NCBI GenBank assembly: GCA_963691655.1
Contig: OY829328.1
Location: 13,346,704-13,410,703 of the forward strand
DNA length: 64,000 nt
Direction: 5' to 3'
Origin: Toxonevra muliebris
Taxonomy: Eukaryota > Arthropoda > Insecta > Diptera > Pallopteridae
Shown piece by piece: positions 36,723 through 49,632 of the stretch. A program made the translations under genes and the position numbers. Position 1 is the first letter of the stretch, and the number at the start of each line of letters is the position of its first letter. Below the pieces are notes generated by a model. That model was not told the DNA's origin, made no database searches, and worked only from the letters and a program-made list of their open reading frames with translations.

Positions 36723-39219
36723 CTATACAAATGCATATAAAAAAAATTCAAATGAGAAAAATAAAACTTAGGAGACAAATATTTTCTAAAATTAATAATG
36801 TAATTATTTTTAAGTACTACAACTTTTTACTGCTTGATAAAAAAAAACTCATAAAAGCGTGACGTATTTACTGTGTGGAGCTCGACGGAAAACATGCCTG
36901 CAGTTTATTATATATCTATTTAACTATTTGTCTTTTTGTCTGAATGTCTTTATGTCTACTCGCTGTACTGCCTCCTATTTGTTTTTTTTTTTTTGTTTCT
37001 CTTGTGAATTCAGGTGAATAACTTCATTTAATTTATTATGTCACAAGTGACAGATGTAATACTAACCAATATACAATTTTAACTTTAAGTAGTTTGGCGT
37101 AATTTTAAAAGTAAACGGAAAAACTAACAAATACTCCACTAAGAATTTATTTTCAAATTAAACTAATTAGAAAAACTAATTAATTTTGGTTTTTGTGAGG
37201 TTTTTTTCTTTTGTTTTTTTTTTTTGTTTTTTTGTTTTTTGTATAGCAACTAAAATAAAACGATATGCCTAGATTTCAATTAGCTAGATGCCAAAAATAT
37301 AAAGAGAAGAGAACTAAAAAAATAGCGCGTGTTTAACACCAATGATGGCATAATACCATAACTTCTCCATTACCAGGAAGAAATAAATAAATAAATAATC
37401 AAAAAAAAACACCAATGTACAACAGTGTAAATATTAGTAACTCAAATAGAGCTTAAAAACTACACATACAACTAATGCACACACCCATATAAACAAACAG
37501 CTGCGAACTCACACATATTAAAATATATACAAATAGTTTGTTCACCTTTATTTAAATTAAATAAAATTTATCGCACAAAATCAACCTAAAAAAACTCTCA
37601 ATCTCTTAGTATAAAAAATGGAATGGATTTGAATGGAAATAGACTGAACAATCAAATCATATAAAATGAAGTGAAGTAGTGTGGACTGAACAGAAGATAT
37701 TTATTGAATCTGCATATTTTTAATGAAAAAACACGCGTGTTTATTTTTATCTACCATATGTAGACAGATAAATATACAAAGAAACCAAAAAGCGACGACA
37801 TCGCTACCATCATATTAATAATGTTTACTGCCGCTGTTGCTACTCATCTAGCATTTTTTTTTTTTTTTTTTAATTTAAGCTTTGTTTGATTTTAGCATAA
37901 GAGCATTTTTAAATATCAGCGCCAAAATTTTACTATTTAAATGGCAATGAATGACACTTCAGAAACAATTCAATTGTTGATTGTTTTTGCTTTTATTTGC
38001 AACTGAGTGTTGCCAATATTGTGTAGTTATTTAGAATGCTTGAGGTCATTGTTGAGATTGATTTAAAAAAAAAAATAAAACAATAATAAAATATTGTTGA
38101 AAATGGTAAATTTCTAAATTAAGGTCTGCTTTAAAATTATTAAATAATTTTATTTTTGTTTTTTTTTATAAAAAAAAAAACTGTCATTAGCGAAAATGGC
38201 ATAACATTTAAAATAAAATTGCATTTTTCTCCATGCGAACGCTGAAACAAAACAAAAGACTTAAGCGACAAACTTATTATGAAAATGCACTGCATTGCAA
38301 CACAAAAGCAAAACAAAGCAAAACAAAGCACGCCCTCCTTGCAGTAGTAACCGCATCTTCATTTGTTATGTACACAAAAACAACAAAAATACGAAATAAA
38401 AACAACGAAAACAGATAGCAACATCAACAAACGATAACAACAAGCATTAGTTTTAACTTAAATATCTAAACGTTTTTGTTTTTTTTTTCTTTTTTCATTT
38501 TGGTTTAACTTATGTGTACCTTTAAGTTGAATGCAAGTGTTAAAAGTAAAAAGAAACACAACAAAAAAAAAAAAACCAAAAAAAGCGAACACAAAGCAAC
38601 AAAAGTTAAATGCAAAAAGGTCGAACGTGCTTTTAAATTTATTATGCAATTTAGTAATGCATTTTTATATTTTCAGCAGATTGTATATGATTTCATACTT
38701 TTATTTACTCAAACGAGTATAGGATAGAATGACGCTTTAAATATAAATATGCTTCCGTAGCTTATTATTATAATTACTATTATTTATAGATATAAAAAAC
38801 TATATATGTATGTATTTACATTTTATCTTTTTAATTTCCTATACAATTATAAACTTTTTTTTTATATAATCGAAACAACAGTCGCCCATCTTAATATTCA
38901 TAATCTTAATAAAACCTTTGCCAAAATGTTTTTAATACTATTGGTATTCAAATTAATAGGTAAATAAAAAAAATAACTTTGATTTATATATGTAGTTGAG
39001 ATTTTTGGCGCCTTAAAACTCTCAGAACCCTCAGAACTCTTTGATGTTGTAATAGTTTTTTTTATTACTTTTTAGCTTCAAAAACAAATGATAGTCTGAC
39101 GGAGTGTGGAATGAAAGTTTACAACTTCAATAAACTTAAATATGCCTTCCAAGCACACATCAAGTTTAGTTCTCGAGTTGACACAATTTCGTTTGAGAAT
39201 TTTGCATTGAATTTACATA
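36723..39219. other. Non-coding DNA with long A/T runs
   Basis: Rich in homopolymers (T at 36980-36993, 37212-37226, 37855-37871) and AAATAAATAAAT runs. The texture resembles fly untranslated or intronic sequence. No supported coding region. Confidence 0.4.
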
Positions 39220-39545
39220 AGGAGTGAGATCGAAAAAATCTTAACATATATAAAATACAATAATTTTTAAACGGTTGATCTTAGAGTTTTGATTTTTTTT
39301 TATTTAATTAATAATATTTGACAAATTACAGAAAAATATAACTTTTATAGTTCTAACCACTATTTATGAACTCGTGGTCCTTTGGTCATTACAGATTTGA
39401 TAGTTGTTTCAGACACCTTTTTGGAACAGTTTGCCCATCTCCTTTTAAAATCTTCCATATTTTGGGATATCTTTTTTGTGCTCTTTAAGTTTCTTTTCAC
39501 AAGACCCCAATATCTCTCCACTGGTCTTAGCTCCGAACAATTAAA
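39220..39545 (-). mobile_element. Tc1/mariner element fragment: 3' end and transposase C-terminus
   Basis: It starts next to TA (39218-39219) with AGGAGTGAGATCGAAAAAAT, the terminus shared with 20684 and 36720. On the minus strand 39545-39360 encodes ELRPVERYWGLVKRNLK, DFKRRWANC, KVSETTIKSVMTKGP and a TAG stop. The RPVE-x-x-W block and following basic helices are the end of a Tc1/mariner catalytic domain of the type seen in DD41D elements. The rest of the transposase is absent. Together with 20158-20684 it shows that one family contributed both an N-terminal and a C-terminal piece. Confidence 0.75.
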
Positions 39546-39680
39546 CCGGGTTCGATTCCCGGCTAGAGTATGGTTTCTTCCTTTCTATCTATCATTCTTT
39601 CTTACATAATCAATACCATTAAAAAAAAAATTTTCAAACCAGAAATCGCAAAAAAAAATATGATTTTTGTTATACATGTA

Positions 39681-40825
39681 GGGGAGTGCCATCATGGTCG
39701 GGGCGTTGTCAGGGTCGGGACAGTGTCATTTTCTCCGCTATATCTCACTGACGTCCTTTAAGTTAATATACAGTATTGTTTGTCATGACGAAAGCAAAAC
39801 TTTCATGCCATTTCGAGTTCAGAGCGTGAAGTGTATTTGTCTAAGCCAGCTACTATTTTCTTTTCTATTCTACTCCTTTCTATGTTTGGTACCCTTTCCA
39901 ACACTATCTTTTATCTATTTCTATTCTCTTCGTTTTTCTCTTCCTACTCAATTCTATCCTTCGAGTTCTATTCCTTTCTTTTCTTTATTCCTATTCTTAT
40001 GAATATTCTCCTACCGCGTTCAGTTGCCTTTTGATACATTTTATATTTCTAATTTTCTATTTTCCAATTCAATAAACTTTATAAAGTAATTTAAACCGAA
40101 TCTCAAGTGTTTAATTTCAATATGAATTTCAAAAAATATAATTCACCTACGAATTATACTGCATTTATGTGTTAAAAGAATAAAAGTGACCGTGTGCTAA
40201 AAGAAGAGTGAAAAAACTTTTTAATAGAGCCAGAAAAAGTGGATAAATTAAAAAATAACATGCACACATCAAAATAAGTTAAACTAAATTGGTTGGTAAG
40301 GTTTAAGAAGTGGAAATATGTAGCATTTCATGGTGTTTGCATCACGCGAATATGGTGAAAGTGATGAAAAACTAAATGACGTGTGTTGCAAGGGTCGGAG
40401 CAGTGCTTGTAGTCAGGGTCAGAACACCGAAAATTTACAGACATTATTTTCACTCGTGCGTGTTTTTCGTGTTATTTTATAGTGTGTGTATAAAAAAAAT
40501 TTTCCTTGAAATTCACGAAGAGGAATTTTTATTTTAATTTCAGGTCTCTTTTCCAGGTTTTGAAGTGTAATTTTTCCTTTTTCTTTGAATTTCCTGATAT
40601 TTTTAATCAGATTCCTTAATTTTTTATTGATTTTGAGCCTGACTACAATTTTTGTTTTTTGTAAATGTCCAATGTCCATAACTATTGAACAATTAATCCA
40701 ATTATATTCTAATGTTCAGCAAAAACATTGCAATTGGTGAGATCTACAATATTAATAAAAATTTGGCATTCAACGGAAGTTATGAGCAAAAGACAAAACA
40801 TGCTCCAACCCTGACGACACTCCCC
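39681..40825. mobile_element. TA-flanked TIR element with GGGGAGTG ends and subterminal repeats
   Basis: The left end GGGGAGTGCCATCATGGTCG and the right end (reverse complement) GGGGAGTGTCGTCAGGGTTG agree at 19 of the first 24 positions. TA borders both sides. Subterminal AGGGTCGGGACAGTG (39711), AGGGTCGGAGCAGTG (40391) and AGGGTCAGAACACCG (40416) are related words. The interior (1145 bp) has only short ORFs with no similarity that I can see. Non-autonomous, with termini related to the element at 20894. Confidence 0.7.
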
Positions 40826-40827
40826 TA

Positions 40828-43800
40828 TATTTTTTATAGTTCAATTATTTTAATTTGGGAACAATTTAAAACTTGTGACTTGTGGCAACTTTAGTAAAAT
40901 TTTTGAGAATAAAATGATGAAAATTCAAAAATCTAACGTTAATAAATTATTTTTTTTTTATTTTGCGAACTTTCTTCTAATTCAGATTTTTCCAACGCTG
41001 CATTGAATATTTCAAAAAAAAATTTATAAGGTTTGAAAAAATTATAATTTTATTTTTGTTTTATGCCCCATGAAACATTTGGGTTTTTACATTTACCTTG
41101 GCTTTTCTCTTTGCTTCCATTTTTTGGGACTTTAAGTAAATTGTATGAAACGATTTTCTATATATACTTAATAAATAAAGTATAGGAAATTCCTTTCCTA
41201 ATTCACTAAAAATTCCCGTAAAACAGAGTAGATGAAAGGGTGATGAAGAACCAAAAAATGTTAAGAATTTTGTCGCCAAAAAATCGTTTTTTTTGTCATA
41301 CTAGCAGTGGTTGCCGTCATTTAGAACCCGTTTCTTTGGTTGATCACGAGATCATTCCGCAAAGGTTATAGCCAATGCTCTTTTATAATATTTTCGTATT
41401 TTTGCTACCCTATGTATACCAGAAATAATTTCAATTAACTGTTCTACGAAATTATTATACCCGCATGTATTTATCTGTTACACCTTTTTTAAGGTACGTA
41501 TTAAACTTCACATACAAAAATGTGTAAAGTCAATGAAAACTGGTCAAAATAAAAATTTAACCTTTCGGTTAGTTTTGAATACATTTTAATTAATTTATGT
41601 ATATGGAATGTATGTTGTTGATACTCTATACACAGTATAGTTACTAGTATACTGCGAATTTGAACCATAAAAGTTATCTAATAAATATCATTTATCACAC
41701 AACGATAATGTAAAAAAAACATAAAAAAAACAAACCTAGACCTGTTGATAGCAAATAACAAGTTGAATTTTTACTGATCAATTGATTTATTGAACAATGT
41801 CAGAGTTGAACATGTAAATGAAAAAAATGAGGAGATGACGTTTTTAAGCATAACGTGAAAAAATTATGATTATATTGTTGGTAAATAATTTCACTTGAAA
41901 ATATAAAAAAAAATTGTTATGTTTTCGTTCCCACGATTTATTGAAGTTGAATTTTTTCTTTTCTTGAGTGTATATCAACTGCAGACAAGCACGCAATCGT
42001 CTCATGTCAAAAGGTAATCAATAATAACTTAAGTAAATAGGTATTTATTTTAATGAAATATAAAAAAAATAAAAAATAAAAATTTATTTATTTGAAATAC
42101 TTTCAATTACAAAAGTTTTACGTAAATTATGTAAATTTTATTATTTTGAAACTAAATCTTAAACAGATGAGGTCGAAATACATTAGAAATCTGGCGCCAG
42201 AAATATTCTGAAATTAGAAGAAACTGGAAAAAAATTATACAAAAATTTAAAAAATGCAGCTACTTAGCATAAAACTTTTTTAATTATCTACTAAATTAAT
42301 TCTCAACATTAATATCGGAAATGGTTAATTAAATAAATTAACTGTAGAACGAATTAGTAGAATACATCCATATATATAAACCATTTATAAAGCAAAGGAA
42401 GCTACATACATATGTATGTAAATAGGTAATTTATTTGACTGCTGGTAACTCATTACTAATTTTTTGTTTATGTAAAATTGATTATGAAAATATCTTATTC
42501 CGTTTTTTTTTTTTTGTTTGTTTTTTACATATTTCCACTACCGTATGTCAAACATTTTGAAAATTTGTTTAAGCAATGTCCCCTCAATATTACACAAACA
42601 CTTGCCAGAGAGAATTATAATATAAATTTAACATAAATTAAAGCGATTTTACATGTGTTCGCATTCAAAAGACAAAAGTAAAGAACTTCAAAATGTATAG
42701 GTATTGGTATAATGCAAAGAGTTAGTAGTACTTAATAGTAGTAGTTGTTGAAGATATAGAAGATGAAAAAGAACCTTGCCCTTGGGCATAGTGTCTGACT
42801 TTGGAATAACGATCATTCTATACATCCACTTAGTGAAGCAATGTGAATTGTATTTGCAGTTGTTTCAGTGTAGTAGACTTAGTTTCTGCTGGCAGTAGCT
42901 TAAGTTAGTAAATATGTAAATATACTACTTAATTTTGCTACTTTTTACACCATACATTCTGTAATGGCAATGAATATGCATAGTAGTTGAAGATCCACTG
43001 AGCTCTTGGGAAACTAATAACACAGGTCTGCGTTGTTTTAAAAGATTGAAAACAAGCAGGGAATTTTTAAATATACTTCTAAGCTGTATTCGATTAGTGA
43101 TGCAAAATTAGCGTCAGGATTTCAAGAAATGTTAATTCAAAAGTACAAAAATGGCCGATTTTGAGACTTTTCTACTGTTTACAAAATCTAAAAGCAAAAA
43201 TTTTTAAAGTTTCCCTGGAAACTGGTAATATTTTTTTTTTTCGTCCAATGATAAATTAGTTTGCGATATGATTAAAATCATTGGTATTGTGAAAAGTTCT
43301 CACTTAAAGGTAAAAATGACAGTTTTGTGAAAGTTGCATCCAAAAATAGCGTAGTACAAAATTTTCCCATACAAAACACGAATTTTAGAGGTTTTTTTTC
43401 AAAACGCTACTAGTGACACGCAGTGTAACGAGGCGGACAAAAATAAGAAAAAGCCAAGTTGGAGATTTTTAAAATTTTTAATGATATGTAAGAGGTAATA
43501 TTTCAAATAAAAAGTAACTAGATTTTCTTTCCGATAAACGTATGGGTTCAGGCACACGGCAGCCACACAGCCGAACTTTTATGAAAACGTTTACTTGGCG
43601 TGGAAAAGGTCATATCTTTTATTACTAATTTAATTGCCATATTTCACTTATTAACAAATAAATGTAGGCAAAATGCATATGTAGGAAAAATATAAAATCT
43701 GCTCAATATGGTAACACTATTTTTTTGGCTCTATGTTTAACCAAGAGATTTTTACAGTTATTTGGAAAAAAGTATTTTTTCTCATCAAAACATAGTGATT

Positions 43801-43925
43801 GTGATGGTTTTAAAAGAGATTTAAAAAAATATATATCAAAATATATTTGCAATTGGAGAGCTGCGATTTTTAAAGTTTTTTAAATTTTTCCGTGAGACCA
43901 ATAATAAAAATTAAACCAATAATCT
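40828..43925. other. Non-coding DNA, nothing recognised
   Basis: AT-rich, with AAATAAA runs (42060-42080) and a T tract (42506-42516). No gene, element terminus or RNA gene could be supported. Confidence 0.4.
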
Positions 43926-44135
43926 GCCAAAACAGTCCACAAGATCCTTGTTCACCGCACCGACATAATGGAGCACTTCAGTTTGCCAATTGAAGCCCTA
44001 TCTGAGGCAGTTTTAGAATCGCGCTACATAGAAATAAGAAAATTTTGATTAAATTTCACAAGAAACACTTCCCCTGAAGCAGCAAATCGTGATCTGATGG
44101 TTTATCTTCTCATTTTATCAGAGCAAATCACAAAG
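43926..44135 (+). pseudogene. Fragment of a repetitive ORF of unknown function
   Basis: One frame of about 69 codons, with a single internal TGA, reads AKTVHKILVHRTDIMEHFSL, then PIEALSEAVLESRYIEIRKF, stop, LNFTRNTSPEAANRDLMVYL and LILSEQ. The pattern (TVHKIL, LPIG-x-LSEEA-x-ES/AR, R-x-TS, N-x-D-x-x-x-x-LL-x-SD) resembles uncharacterised ORFs repeated in insect and cnidarian genomes, probably transposon-borne. I cannot assign a function. The surroundings have no terminal repeats that I can see. Confidence 0.4.
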
Positions 44136-45834
44136 ATAAAATATAAAAGATTACCTTTTAGATGAAATTTTGTATGGAGAGCAGTATCAAGTACTGAATA
44201 TTGAATAATATTGATGAAAGCGACTAAGCGAAAAATTGTTTTGCACTTCCTTAATAGCAGCACTCTGCCACAAAATTGGGTTTTTCCATCGGACTGGTGA
44301 TTTGATGAAGTTTAGAGTAATCTGGGGCCGCTGAGCTCGAATCTGAAGACCATTTTGCTCCATCATTTCAGGTTCTTGATATAACGGTACATGAAATCAT
44401 GAAAGTGGCTTTATTAAGACTGTACCAGGGCATTTTTAATTTATGTTTTATCGTTTTTGGTGTCTATAGAAAAGTTGTTTAGAAGAAAAAGAAGCACATT
44501 TTTTGTGAACAGAATGAAGAATCCTCCATCTAAATTCCATACTCCGGATTTTGGGAGATTTCTAAGTGGCATGTGGCAGCTTAATTACATTGAAGGATAG
44601 GAAAACTGCTTTATAAATCAACATGTTCTGTTTCATTCTTATGAAGCTTCTATTTCTGACATTTTAGCAAGTAGGCGTGGCAGCACACCCATTTTTCTTT
44701 CATTGAACAATGATATATAGATCTACATACCAAAGATATTTAAAAAGTTATTGCAATTTAAGTGTTTGATTTATATGGGAGGTGGGCGTGGTAGTAATCC
44801 AATTGGTACCATTTTTGGTATACGACTTTGCTTTAATTAGATTATCTCGACTGCTAAATATTATCAATATTAAACAACGTTTACTATTTTTGGCAGCGGT
44901 TTATATGGGATCGTTGCACTTTGCGATATATTTTGGCAATCATCAGAAAATAAACCATGGTTACATTTTAGGTAGAGTTTATAGCAACTTTATTCTGTGG
45001 GGCACCATAATGCAACGGTTTATTGGTGTTCGAAAAGTACTCGATAAGAACAGGTTTTTAGTACAAAAAAAGAAGCGTTCATTCGGTTTAACTTATTGTT
45101 TTTTTGCAACGCTTTATCCTGACTTAGCCGAAAGGAAAATATTTTCTAAATATTTGTAGCGAACGCAGTTTTGGGTTAACATTTCTCGAAACCCTGATGT
45201 TCTATCACACTCTGCATTCCAATACGGATTCAGCGCATAAAAGAATTTAGGAAATTACTGTTTGTTTTCAATAATCTTAAAAAAGTTTAATTTCACAAGT
45301 CAGTGTAATTAAATATTTTTCCACTTTGTTTGAGGTCACTTTGTAGTGAATTTCACTTTTACAAATAACTTAGCTCTTAAGCTGTATCCAGCTAGATTAA
45401 AAATGTTCAATCTCTACTCAGCCTTTTCTACCAAATATATATCAGAATATTTAAAACTAATTTCCGCATATTTAGAATAGGTTTCAAGTTAATTGATTCT
45501 GTCTTGCCTTTATCGGGTCTCAAAAAGAATTCACCATTATACGCCATCAAGCTATGCAAAAAGTATTAGAAGATAATTCAGTTCTTCGAAGCCGTTTACT
45601 TTAGCGTAAATTTTAGAATTCTGCATGAAAACCAACTGACTGTAAAGATACAAGCATGGTTGGTGCAAGCCAACAAAGCCAGCAATGCATAATATCTTCG
45701 TCATTAAAGAGGCATTTTTTTTGGGGTCTGCCAGAACGCCTAGAAGACCTCAATTATTGAGGATGGCATTTTCCTCTTATCGCATGAGTAAATCAACATG
45801 TCAGCTACTCTACAGCAAGTATAGCAAATGCCGG
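44136..45834. other. Non-coding DNA
   Basis: Two copies of a TAGGCGTGGCAG / TGGGCGTGGTAG word followed by C-C-x-ATT-x-x-x-ACCATTTTT-like sequence (about 44672 and 44785). The 125-codon ORF at 44782-45159 lacks recognisable domains and is not called as a gene. Confidence 0.35.
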
Positions 45835-46082
45835 AAAGATTTTATCTCACGTTCAACATTAACAAAACCCAAAATAATTCTTATTAAATCGATTGATCGA
45901 TAAAACCTCTACATTGACGGCATTGCGGTGGAAACTTTTTGCTATCTGGGTAACATCTGGGTAATATCTACGATTTGGATCAAAAAAGCAAAGAAACCGT
46001 ATGACGTGTTGGGTGAAGTACAAAGGTAAAGATGTTTTATTTAAGCCAACGCAAAGACGCTCTAATTTCCAGAAATAAGTAG
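45835..46082 (+). pseudogene. Degenerate LINE reverse-transcriptase fragment (RTE- or Jockey-like)
   Basis: The frame gives LTKPKIILIKSI, a stop, then YIDGIAVETFCYLGN, IKKAKKPYDVLGEVQR and, after stops, ANAKTLxFPEIS. This follows the order of the reverse-transcriptase thumb region in LINEs: N-x-x-KT-K-x-M, then (D/N)G-x-x-(I/V)E-x-x-x-FCYLGS, then RI-x-KA-x-x-AF-x-x-L, then (T)K-x-x-x-(F/Y)-x-S. The YADD box is not present. Several stops show that the copy is dead. Confidence 0.55.
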
Positions 46083-46089
46083 TCACAAG

Positions 46090-46195
46090 CAAGAAATGAA
46101 ACCGAAACCGTTTAAAACCGTTTCATTTTTCGAAACCGAAACCGTAACCCTTATTTTCATCTAAAAATAACGAAACCGAAACAGATTCAAACACT
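46090..46195. repeat. GAAACCG-rich low-complexity stretch
   Basis: GAAACCGAAACCG words occur repeatedly (46095-46190), mixed with AAACCGTTT variants that are partly self-complementary. No coding role. Confidence 0.6.
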
Positions 46196-46210
46196 GGAAC
46201 CATCATTGTT

Positions 46211-46924
46211 TCAAAGGTATCTGTTTTTGAAAACCATCAGTGCACGCGAGACCTTCAGCTCGACGTGCATCCTCCATAACAGTTTGCAATCTAAGGTTAC
46301 CCCTAAATATTTAACTTCAAAACAAAACTGCAGTGTTACTCCCTTTATCGTTGGTAGTAACAGGCCATCCTTCATACGTTTCCAAGTGAAAACCACTAAA
46401 ATACTTTTGCTAGGATTCACTGAAAGACCCTGCAGATCGCACCAAACCTCGATCTTGTCCAAGACTTCTCGCATTTTAGTGCATACCGTCTGTAAGGACC
46501 GTCCCGAGATTAGTACGCATATATCGTCAGCATACGCTTGGATATAAACTCCACAATTCTGAAAATCATTAAGAAGAGGAGAGAGTACACCCCTCAACCT
46601 CGACCGTGACACTTTTCGTTTTCTTCCCCCCGTGATAAGCAGCAGTATGACATGAAAGACAAGCTATCGAATGACGATTTCTTCAACATCATATTGTCTA
46701 GTCGAAAAGCACATCAAATCGAAGGTAGCGTTGTCAAAAGCACCTTCAATATCGACAAATACTCAAAGGCTGTAGTTTCCTGTTTTCCAACTCTGATAAG
46801 CATGTTGTCGAGAATTGAGAGGGTTTTGACTCAGAACCTTCAGTCTGATGTGCTTCTCGACCATGCGTTCCAGACTTTTAAGCAAAAACGATGTCAAGCT
46901 TTTGGGTCCGAAGCTTTTCGGTAG
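46211..46924 (-). pseudogene. Non-LTR retrotransposon reverse-transcriptase fragment
   Basis: The best frame is 46612-46211 (minus). It contains RGVLSPLLNDF, then NCGVYIQAYADDICVLISG with the catalytic YADD, KMREVLDKIEVWCDLQGLSV, NPSKSILVVFTWKR and EVKYLGVTLDCKLLWRMHVE, in the order of reverse-transcriptase blocks 4-7. On the same strand further upstream (46924-46640) scattered frames recall blocks 1-3: LKALRH/FxLKVWNAWSR, a KP-x-QF...QHAYQxGK-like stretch and DIEGAFD-like words, all frameshifted. Three or more frameshifts and lack of the N-terminal endonuclease and RNase H parts make it a relic. The YLGVTLD form fits Jockey/LOA/R1-type elements. Confidence 0.85.
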
Positions 46925-49575
46925 AGAGTAATTATCCCTTCCCGGTTTAGGAGTAAATACAGACAGAGAGACAAGCTATGAATATCCTATTCCTATTCCA
47001 GAACCTTCATAAGATTTATCCCTCCCCGCTTTAGCATAATTGGATAAATCGAGTAGGGTACTTGGAGTACGAATATTACTCCACTCTCTCTTTTTATTAA
47101 CTAGTTTCAAGAATGTTAAAATATGCACAAATATAACAATAATATTTTTATATATGTATATACAACCAAGAAAAAACATTGTCAGACATACATAAATGTG
47201 TGTGGTTTTTTTTTGATTTGCATTTTGAATTGATTAGAATCAGCAGTAGCAACAACAAACAGTAGCAATAGTAAATAAGTAGTAACAGTCAATAAACTGC
47301 CAAATAATGCGCATCTCAGTTGTTAGCATAAGGCCAAAAAACTTAAGTGACCGGTTGTGGTTGTTTTTATAAATAAATTATTAAAAAAATGTTATTCCGG
47401 AATAAAAGTAAAATCGAACAAACAAACTTAAAAATCAAAATTGAAACTGCGCAGTGTTAATTGTTCATGGTACCCCTCTGTATTAGACAGAAAAGTAGTA
47501 AGCCTAAGTTTTTGTAGAAGGTAGGCCATTTATGTTTGGATTGTGTTTAAATTGTGTTTATTGGTGACTGGAATTGTAATGAGTGGTTGGTGATGGTTTT
47601 CAGCATTTATGAACGGTTTTAATTAACCTTGCATTAAGTAATTTACTAAACAACAGTTTTTAAGAAATGAATGAGCCATACATACATACATATCACAAAC
47701 AATCACAAGACATTTAATCGATATTCAAATTTGAGTTTATGTTGAACGAACACATTCCACAAAAAAAAAATGATTTAAGTCTTCATGAGTTGATTAGAAA
47801 AGCAATTATGATGGGTGTCTTCTGGCTTTAACAGATAATAAATGGTTTTAAATCAATATGCATAAGTGTAGGCAAAGATAGGTACTCAAACATTTAATTA
47901 GTTACTAAAATTTATATACATATGTATATGTAGGCACTTAGAAATGTTTATTTCTCTTTTTCGTATATATTTATGTTTTGTAAGTTTGAATATTTAAGTG
48001 CATACAAAAGTTATGCAAATGTTTGAAAGTTTCTATAATGGTTTCTAAGATTTTTTGTATACATAAATTTTAAAATTTTTTGTTTCTTGTTATATAGGTA
48101 GGTTTTTTTTTTGTTTTTATGAATAAATTTAACAAAATGTTGATCTAGGCAACAACCTTTTTTGCATTGTAAATTTTGTTCATTGTTCATCTAATAATAA
48201 ATATTATCATTAGAAAAGAAGTAACAGATTGATATAATAATGGTATAAAATGCAATCTAATCGACTCAAGGTTGAATATGAGAGGAATATAAAGTATATG
48301 ATTCAATAGAAGAAGCCTAGTAGTTGTTTTTTCTTTATCAATATTCTTTTGTAAAGATGTTATTAGTCAGGGTCTAGATCTTTGTATATATTTCAGCTCA
48401 AAAAGTTTTAGAAAATTATTAGAACCGCGTACCGATTTGGAACAGCAACTTTAGGAGGCGATTGTGAAAAAACTAAACAAGATTTTGTAACCAAAAAAAG
48501 TACGTAAATTAGATTAAATCTTTCCCTACACTTATCTAATAAAATTAAAAAAAATCCAAGTAGAAAAAAGATCGAAAAACCAAAAAAATTTAAAATGGCA
48601 AAACTTACGAAAGAAACAATTTATTCCAACATCTGTTCATGTCATTGAAAGAAAAAAGACTAATGAAATAAAAGAAAGTAAAAATCAATTGGAATCGGTA
48701 TATGAAGTGTGCGTGGTCGTGGACAAGAACAGCTGTAGCCCCCGTTCTAGTGTATGGTTGCGGCTCATGTTTGTTTGCTGTGAATCGCTTCTTCACTTAT
48801 TTTTAGAAAAAAAAGGGACTACTTTTTTGACAAAAATCCGTATTGGAAACATTTTCCATAAAAAATATCGCGTTCCGATTTTGTACACGAAAATTGTTCT
48901 GACTTGGTACACTATCTCATTTTTTACATTCTTGATCATTGCCTCGAATAATTTCTATGTTCCGATTTGGTATATCTTCCAACAGTTTTTACCGAATTAA
49001 AAATGTCATTCTGTGAGAAAAATGTGAATTGGGGTGAATTACAATAAAACTCTACGCACTAAAAGTTGATACAAGCACGTTGGTTGAGAAAATCATGCTG
49101 CAAAAAATAATTTGGGAGGGATTGAAAAAGAGGACAGGGCACTTCCATATAACCAGAATTTTAACTACTGGATATCTCAAGAAGTATTTATGGTGTGGTA
49201 CTAAGATTTAAAATTAAAATATGATCAGCAAGTAGTACTTGAAGTGGAAGTAATTTTGAAGCAGCGGTGACGAGAAACTCGCAGTGATAATAGTCAAATT
49301 TACAGTACACTATTCTGAGATGAGCAAAAAGAATAGGCACACTTATTATTTCAAGCTGTTATATTAAATAAAGAATAATTGCTTCTTTCTTTTTTTTTAT
49401 TTTATTTTTTTTTTTTTTTTGTGTATATTTATTTATTGAATACACTTACTATTACATACATATGAGTAAAATTATACTTTACCACAATTATAAATTTTTT
49501 AATACTGTAAAAAAAACACAAAAATTAATTTCTGTAACATGACAAAATAAGCACTTGACACATACACATATATAC

Positions 49576-49632
<57 letters not shown>

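Noticed and set aside
39546..39568. GGGTTCGATTCCCGG as part of a tRNA gene
   Set aside because: Only the T-arm-like part is present; no acceptor, D or anticodon stem can be formed with the upstream sequence.
44782..45159. 125-codon ORF as a membrane-protein gene
   Set aside because: Hydrophobic composition is expected of AT-rich DNA; no domain, start context or neighbouring exon supports it.
49565..49630. Overlapping Tyr/Ile-rich ORFs on both strands
   Set aside because: They are translations of an AT microsatellite.
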